From: Hyphomicrobiales bacterium
GTDB taxonomy: Bacteria > Pseudomonadota > Alphaproteobacteria > Rhizobiales > S144-35
DNA: 13,240 bases
NCBI GenBank assembly: GCA_015494185.1
Contig: WGBT01000056.1
Location: 1 to 13,240 of the forward strand
Direction: 5' to 3'
Shown: positions 8,373 through 13,240 of the stretch, piece by piece
Numbering within the stretch: position 1 is the first letter of the stretch
How the letters are laid out: every line of letters starts with the position of its first letter
Position numbers and translations under genes: made by a program
The notes under the pieces: model-generated
The model's database searches: none
Seen by the model: the letters and a program-made list of their open reading frames with translations, nothing else
What the model was told of the DNA's origin: nothing

Positions 8373-11300
8373 TCAAGTTGCATCACTTTGTGGCGGCAAG
8401 GCCAACGGCTCACCAGGCGGCAAGGCCCCCTCTTCCTCAGCAATCGCCGCTTCTTCTGCCTCACGCCGTTTTTCATCCTCCGAATTGAGAAGCGAGACAT
8501 TAAGGCCCAGCGCCTTCATTTCCTTGACCAACACATTGAAACTCTCCGGCACGCCAGCCTCAAACGTATCGTCGCCACGAACGATCGCCTCATAGACCTT
8601 CGTCCGGCCCGCAACATCGTCGGATTTGACGGTGAGCATCTCCTGCAAGGTATAAGCAGCCCCATAGGCTTCCAGAGCCCAGACCTCCATCTCGCCAAAA
8701 CGCTGACCGCCGAACTGAGCCTTGCCGCCAAGGGGCTGCTGAGTGACCAGAGAATATGGCCCAATCGAGCGGGCATGAATTTTGTCATCCACCAGATGGT
8801 GCAATTTCAGCATGTAGATATAACCCACCGTCACCTTACGGTCGAAAGGCTCGCCAGTGCGGCCATCATACAAGGTCACCTGACCGCTGGGATCAAGCCC
8901 GGCCATTTCCAACAGCTCGACAATGTCGGATTCATGAGCCCCGTCAAACACCGGCGTTGCAACCGGCACCCCACGGCGCAGATTTTCGCCAACCTGAATG
9001 AGATCATCCTTGCCAAGCTCGTCGACAAAACTCTGCTCGCCATAAATCTCTTTGAGAACATCGCGAACCGGCTGCTCGCTCTGGGTTTCCTTATAGGCCT
9101 CAAGAGCCGCACCGATTTTGTTGCCCAACCCACGGCAGGCCCAGCCCAAATGGGTTTCCAAAATTTGCCCCACATTCATCCGGCTTGGAACCCCCAGCGG
9201 ATTGAGCACGATATCCACCGGCGTGCCATCGTCGAGATAAGGCATGTCCTCGATCGGCACGATCCGCGAGATCACCCCCTTATTGCCATGACGGCCAGCC
9301 ATTTTATCCCCTGGTTGCAACTTGCGCTTGATGGCCACAAACACCTTGACCATCTTCATCACGCCCGGGGGCAGCTCATCCCCGCGCTGCAACTTGTCGA
9401 CCTTGTCGACGAAGCGCTGTTTCAGGCGCTCTTTGGCTTCTTCATACTGGTTACGGATAGCCTCAATTTCAGCCATCGCCTTGTCATCAGTCAAAGCGAT
9501 TTCCCACCATTTGCTGCGCGGCACCTGTTCCAACAGCTCTTGGGTGATTTTCGTTCCCTTACGCAACCCCTTCGGCCCCTTGGCAACCTTCTTGCCCACC
9601 AGCACATCGGCCAACCGGCCATAGACGTTACGGTCGAGAATAGCCTGCTCGTCTTCACGGTCTTTCGCCAGACGTTCGATCTCTTCACGCTCGATCGCCA
9701 TGGCACGCTCATCCTTTTCAATGCCATGACGGTTGAAAACCCGCACTTCGACCACCGTCCCGCTCACCCCTGGCGGCAACCGCAACGAGGTATCGCGCAC
9801 ATCCGACGCCTTTTCCCCAAAAATGGCCCGCAGCAATTTCTCTTCCGGGGTCATCGGGCTTTCCCCCTTGGGGGTGATTTTGCCAACCAGAATATCCCCC
9901 GGCTTGACCTCGGCACCAATATAAACAATTCCCGCCTCGTCGAGATTTTTCAGCGCCTCTTCGGAGACATTGGGAATATCCCGGGTGATCTCCTCCGGCC
10001 CCAGCTTGGTATCCCGCGCCATCACTTCAAAATCCTCGATGTGGATCGAGGTAAAGACGTCATCGCGCACGATGCGTTCCGAAATCAGGATACTATCCTC
10101 GAAGTTGTAGCCCATCCACGGCATGAAGGCGACCAACACATTCCGCCCCAGCGCCAAATCTCCACGATCGGTGGAAGGCCCGTCAGCAATGATATCGCCA
10201 GCTTTGACCTCATCGCCAACATGCACCAGCGGACGCTGATTGATACAGGTGTTTTGATTGGAACGCTGGAACTTGCGCAGATTATAGATATCGACACCGG
10301 ACTTTGACGGATCCACTTCCTCGGTGGCCCGGATCACGATCCGGGTGGCATCGACCTGATCGACAATCCCGGTGCGCCGCGCCACGATGGCAGCCCCCGA
10401 ATCCCGGGCCACGATCTCTTCCATACCGGTGCCGACAAAGGGCGCATCGGCCTGCAACAAAGGCACCGCCTGACGTTGCATGTTGGAGCCCATCAACGCC
10501 CGGTTGGCATCGTCATTTTCCAAAAACGGAATGAGCGCGGCGGCCACCGAAACCAGCTGTTTGGGCGACACATCGATATATTCCACCATCTCCGGCGGCA
10601 CTAGATGCACATCCCCGCCATGACGGCAGTTGACCAGCTCATTGACAAAGGCCCCTTCTTCGTCGAGCTCGGCATTGGCCTGGGCAATATAATGCCGGGT
10701 TTCTTCCATCGCCGAGAGATAGCGCACCTCATCGGTCACCTTCCCATCCTTGACCCGGCGATAAGGACTTTCGATAAAGCCATATTTATTGACCCGGGCA
10801 AAGGTCGCCAAGGAATTGATCAGACCGATATTCGGCCCCTCCGGCGTCTCGATCGGACAAATCCGGCCATAATGGGTGGGATGCACATCGCGCACCTCAA
10901 ACCCCGCCCGCTCACGCGTAAGCCCTCCAGGGCCAAGCGCCGACAGCCGCCGTTTGTGGGTGATTTCCGACAGCGGGTTGGTCTGGTCCATGAATTGCGA
11001 AAGCTGTGACGAGCCAAAAAACTCCCGCACCGCCGCCGCTGCCGGTTTGGCATTGATCAAGTCCTGCGGCATCACCGTGTCAATATCCACCGAGCTCATC
11101 CGCTCTTTGATCGCCCGCTCCATCCGCAACAGGCCAACCCGATACTGATTTTCCATCAGCTCCCCAACCGAGCGCACCCGGCGGTTGCCCAGATGGTCGA
11201 TATCATCGATCTCACCACGGCCATCACGCAAATCCACCAGCGTTTTGATCACCGCCAAAATATCTTCCTTGCGCAAGGTGCGGACGGTGTCGGGCACATC

Positions 11301-12557
11301 GAGCTGGAGCCGCATATTCATCTTGACCCGGCCCACCGCCGACAGATCATAGCGCTCCGGATCGAAAAACAGCTGATTGAACAAGGTTTGAGCCGCTTCC
11401 GGCGTTGGCGGTTCCCCTGGACGCATCACCCGGTAAATGTCCAACAAAGCTTCCGCCGTGGAATTGTTCTTGTCCGCCATCAGCGTATTGCGGATGAAAG
11501 CTCCGCGGTTGATATGGTCGATATCAAGCACCGGAATCCGCTTCACCTTGGCTTCACGCAAGGTTTCCAGCAATTCCGGGGTGATCTCTTCGCCGGCCTC
11601 ACCATAAATGATGCCGGTTTCCATATCCACCAAATCTTCGGCAAGATAGTTGCCTATCAGCTCCTCATCGCCGACCAGCAATTCTTTAAGCCCGGCTTCG
11701 GCAAGCTTCTTGATCGCTCGCGGTGTGACCTTCCTGCCCGCCTTGATCACCACCTCGCCAGTCTTGGCGTCGATCAAATCCCTGGCCGGCTTCATGCCCC
11801 GCAAACGCTCCAAATTGGCGGGAATTTTCCAGCCCTTGGACGACCATTTGAAGTCATAACGCTCATAAAAGGTGGCCAGGATCTCCTCGTCATCGAGCCC
11901 CAAGGCATAAAGCAGGGTTGTGACCGGCAATTTCCGGCGCCGGTCGATCCGCACATGCACAATATCTTTGGCATCGAACTCGACATCGAGCCAAGAGCCC
12001 CGATAGGGAATAATCCGCGCCGCAAACAGCAATTTGCCACTGGCGTGAGTGCGCCCCTTGTCATGATCAAAAAACACCCCCGGCGAGCGGTGCATTTGCG
12101 ACACGATCACCCGTTCAGTGCCATTGATGATGAAAGTCCCATTATCTGTCATGAACGGAATATCGCCCATGAAGACGTCCTGTTCCTTGACATCTTTGAT
12201 GGTGCGGGCGCCGGTTTCCTCATTAATATCGAAAACGATCAACCGCAAAGTCAGCTTCAGCGGCGCTGCATAGGTCATGTCACGTTGCTGACACTCTTCA
12301 ACGTCATATTTGGGCGGCTCGAACGAATATTTGACAAATTCGAGCTGGGCGCGATCCGAAAAGTCTTTGATTGGGAAGACCGAATTGAAGACCGCCTGCA
12401 ATCCTTCATCAGGACGCCCGCCTTCCGGTTCCTTGACCATCAGAAAATCATCATATGAGCGTTTTTGAACCTCGATAAGGTTCGGCATTTCCGCCACTTC
12501 GGTGATGCGGCCGAATTTCTTACGGATTCGTTTCCGACCCAAATAGGTTTGCGCCAT
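8373..12557 (-). CDS. rpoB: DNA-directed RNA polymerase subunit beta
   Basis: Beta forms the second pincer of RNA polymerase and binds nucleotides, the RNA-DNA hybrid and rifampicin. The product is 1394 aa, longer than E. coli beta (1342), and begins MAQTYLGRKRIRKKFGRITE. Landmarks: TDNGTFIINGTERVIVSQ near 137-154; the rifampicin cluster at 516-545 (SSQLSQFMDQTNPLSEITHK and following), with Gln521, Asp524, His534, Arg537 and Ser539 all wild type; GYNFEDSIL (816-824); GDKMAGRHGNKG (1083-1094) with active-site lysines 1085 and 1093; and QPLGGKAQFGGQRFGEMEVW (1274-1293), which contacts beta'. The C-terminus carries a tail of about 35 residues, Glu/Ala-rich then Pro-rich, beyond the E. coli end. 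The frame is open to 12590 (11 more residues, not family-like); the chosen ATG at 12555-12557 has GAGAG at 12564-12568, 6 bases upstream. No insertion element or frameshift was seen. Confidence 0.99.
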   Translation of the reverse strand: MAQTYLGRKRIRKKFGRITEVAEMPNLIEVQKRSYDDFLMVKEPEGGRPDEGLQAVFNSVFPIKDFSDRAQLEFVKYSFEPPKYDVEECQQRDMTYAAPLKLTLRLIVFDINEETGARTIKDVKEQDVFMGDIPFMTDNGTFIINGTERVIVSQMHRSPGVFFDHDKGRTHASGKLLFAARIIPYRGSWLDVEFDAKDIVHVRIDRRRKLPVTTLLYALGLDDEEILATFYERYDFKWSSKGWKIPANLERLRGMKPARDLIDAKTGEVVIKAGRKVTPRAIKKLAEAGLKELLVGDEELIGNYLAEDLVDMETGIIYGEAGEEITPELLETLREAKVKRIPVLDIDHINRGAFIRNTLMADKNNSTAEALLDIYRVMRPGEPPTPEAAQTLFNQLFFDPERYDLSAVGRVKMNMRLQLDVPDTVRTLRKEDILAVIKTLVDLRDGRGEIDDIDHLGNRRVRSVGELMENQYRVGLLRMERAIKERMSSVDIDTVMPQDLINAKPAAAAVREFFGSSQLSQFMDQTNPLSEITHKRRLSALGPGGLTRERAGFEVRDVHPTHYGRICPIETPEGPNIGLINSLATFARVNKYGFIESPYRRVKDGKVTDEVRYLSAMEETRHYIAQANAELDEEGAFVNELVNCRHGGDVHLVPPEMVEYIDVSPKQLVSVAAALIPFLENDDANRALMGSNMQRQAVPLLQADAPFVGTGMEEIVARDSGAAIVARRTGIVDQVDATRIVIRATEEVDPSKSGVDIYNLRKFQRSNQNTCINQRPLVHVGDEVKAGDIIADGPSTDRGDLALGRNVLVAFMPWMGYNFEDSILISERIVRDDVFTSIHIEDFEVMARDTKLGPEEITRDIPNVSEEALKNLDEAGIVYIGAEVKPGDILVGKITPKGESPMTPEEKLLRAIFGEKASDVRDTSLRLPPGVSGTVVEVRVFNRHGIEKDERAMAIEREEIERLAKDREDEQAILDRNVYGRLADVLVGKKVAKGPKGLRKGTKITQELLEQVPRSKWWEIALTDDKAMAEIEAIRNQYEEAKERLKQRFVDKVDKLQRGDELPPGVMKMVKVFVAIKRKLQPGDKMAGRHGNKGVISRIVPIEDMPYLDDGTPVDIVLNPLGVPSRMNVGQILETHLGWACRGLGNKIGAALEAYKETQSEQPVRDVLKEIYGEQSFVDELGKDDLIQVGENLRRGVPVATPVFDGAHESDIVELLEMAGLDPSGQVTLYDGRTGEPFDRKVTVGYIYMLKLHHLVDDKIHARSIGPYSLVTQQPLGGKAQFGGQRFGEMEVWALEAYGAAYTLQEMLTVKSDDVAGRTKVYEAIVRGDDTFEAGVPESFNVLVKEMKALGLNVSLLNSEDEKRREAEEAAIAEEEGALPPGEPLALPPQSDAT

Positions 12558-12717
12558 GTGCCACTCTCGCCTGTCTATTTGCTTACCCATGACTGGGTGA
12601 TTTCATCTGCCTGATCAAATTGGGCTGGAGAACAATGCGGCTTACAAGCTCCCCCCTATTGCATTGCCGCCTCTAAGGTCCCCGGTCACCCTCTCAACCT
12701 CTTTCTCTTAGAAGACC

Positions 12718-12734
12718 AAGGCCCCTTTGGCCTT
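12718..12734 (-). other. GC-rich hairpin in the rpoB leader, possible weak attenuator
   Basis: The minus-strand RNA can form AAGGCC/GGCCTT with a 5-base loop. It is followed by GGTCTTCT, only partly U-rich, so it is at best a weak terminator. It lies about 160 bases upstream of rpoB, where attenuation that sets the r-protein/polymerase ratio occurs in E. coli. Confidence 0.35.
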
Positions 12735-12935
12735 CGTTCGTATATCGTTCACCCCCCCTTCAGAGGGATAAGGAAAACATGGAAGGGGCAATGACAAATA
12801 CCTCCGGTATTGAATTTTTTCTCCTTCAAATCCCCTCCCAATGCGTTCACCCCCAATATGCCAAAACTTCATCTATTGCGATCTCTGCCCACTGTGTTAC
12901 AATGTTTCATAACCGCCCAACATTCAGCCTATCCC

Positions 12936-12953
12936 GTGATCTCACATGATCAC
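12936..12953. repeat. 18-base dyad GTGATC-N6-GATCAC
   Basis: This is a perfect inverted repeat with 6-base arms and a 6-base centre, about 380 bases upstream of rpoB. It could be a dimeric regulator site or a transcript hairpin. No regulator was recognised. Confidence 0.4.
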
Positions 12954-13063
12954 AAGCCCGCCACTGTGTTTCTTCCCTTAAGGACAACCATCTTTCGGAA
13001 GATTTAAAGAGAAAATAGCAAGAAGTGACGGCATATCGCACCTCTAAAACACCAAGAACGGCC

Positions 13064-13122
13064 TCCCCAAACACCCCCTAGCACAATTTGGAATACATTG
13101 CGCCAACGAGACTGTTTGGGAA
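13064..13122 (-). other. Stem-loop with 10-base-pair stem in the rpoB upstream region
   Basis: The minus-strand sequence TTCCCAAACA (13113-13122) can pair with TGTTTGGGGA (13064-13073): eight perfect pairs, one G-U and one A-U. The loop is 39 bases. It lies just downstream of the tentative promoter pair at 13133-13161. It is not directly followed by a U-run, so a terminator role is doubtful. Confidence 0.4.
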
Positions 13123-13240
13123 CACCGCATATATTATGAAGTTTGCCGGAAAACCTTTCCACCACATCACGGACATGGCTTTGCATATGTGGTCATTTTT
13201 CCTCTCTGCTAGGTCTGAATGTCATGTCCATGAATTGCAA

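Larger units (their letters stand above)
12558..13240 (-). other. Non-coding region upstream of rpoB (probable rplL-rpoB spacer/leader)
   Basis: The 683 bases from rpoB to the window edge contain no gene that I can support; rplL, the usual upstream neighbour, is not reached. Minus-strand features: an ACCCA/TGGGT hairpin close to the rpoB start (12585-12598), purine-rich runs with several G-tracts (about 12650-12760), and the three stem-loops listed separately. The best promoter-like pair is TGGAAA (13156-13161) and CATAAT (13133-13138) with 17-base spacing, only a moderate match. In E. coli a partial terminator and an RNase III site lie between rplL and rpoB; something similar is possible here. 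Short open frames at 12810-13007 (+) and 13004-13186 (-) look non-coding. Confidence 0.6.

Noticed and set aside
8207..8500. A minus-strand frame overlapping the 3' end of rpoB and the spacer
   Set aside because: It starts inside rpoB in another frame and its Arg/Ser/Cys-rich translation looks non-coding.
8388..10307. A 639-codon open frame on the plus strand, antisense to rpoB
   Set aside because: It lies wholly opposite the certain rpoB gene and its translation is rich in His, Gln, Asn and Arg with no recognisable domain, as expected from the complement of a strongly codon-biased gene.
11193..12458. A 421-codon plus-strand open frame opposite the 5' half of rpoB
   Set aside because: It has the same shadow-frame character, with no ribosome-binding site or family likeness.
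12797..12820. A plus-strand hairpin AATACC/GGTATT followed by T6, resembling a terminator
   Set aside because: The stem is weak and AT-rich, and no plus-strand gene precedes it that would need a terminator.
13004..13186. A 60-codon minus-strand frame in the rpoB upstream region
   Set aside because: It has no ribosome-binding site, an unusual Trp/Cys/Arg composition and no family likeness.

Overview
This window is a core housekeeping locus, read entirely on the minus strand. In transcription order it runs rpoB (RNA polymerase beta), rpoC (beta'), rpsL (ribosomal protein S12), rpsG (S7), fusA (EF-G) and the first 37 codons of tuf (EF-Tu), which leaves the window at base 1. The unbroken rpoBC-rpsLG-fusA-tuf order, the protein sequences, the acidic extension on beta' and the single TTGACG-17-TATGTT promoter all suggest an alphaproteobacterium of moderate to high GC content. 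I cannot name the family or genus with confidence.

Layout from high to low coordinates: (1) 12558-13240 is a 683-base region without a convincing gene upstream of rpoB. The expected neighbour rplL is not in the window, so this is probably the rplL-rpoB spacer and leader; it holds several inverted repeats. (2) rpoB, 1394 aa. (3) A 225-base spacer with palindromes and a 14-base-period tandem repeat. (4) rpoC, 1435 aa. (5) A 453-base non-coding stretch with a long imperfect hairpin just after rpoC, two A7 tracts, a good sigma70-type promoter overlapped by a 17-base dyad, and a leader of about 290 bases before rpsL. (6) rpsL, a 195-base spacer, rpsG, a 44-base spacer, fusA, an 81-base spacer, then tuf.

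The genes make the catalytic core of RNA polymerase (beta and beta' together hold the active site), two small-subunit ribosomal proteins (S12 at the decoding centre, S7 in the head), and the two main elongation GTPases. The str genes (rpsL, rpsG, fusA, tuf) appear to have their own promoter downstream of rpoC, but no strong terminator was seen after rpoC, so read-through from rpoBC is also possible.

All proteins are full length and intact, with canonical catalytic residues. No mobile element, CRISPR array, tRNA, rRNA or foreign gene was seen, and I found no undescribed system. What deserves a second look is regulatory: the dyad on the rpsL promoter, alternative pairings in the rpsL leader, an identical octamer at the same distance from the rpsL and rpsG start codons, and structured spacers around rpoB and rpoC. 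These are readings by eye; no folding or database search was run.
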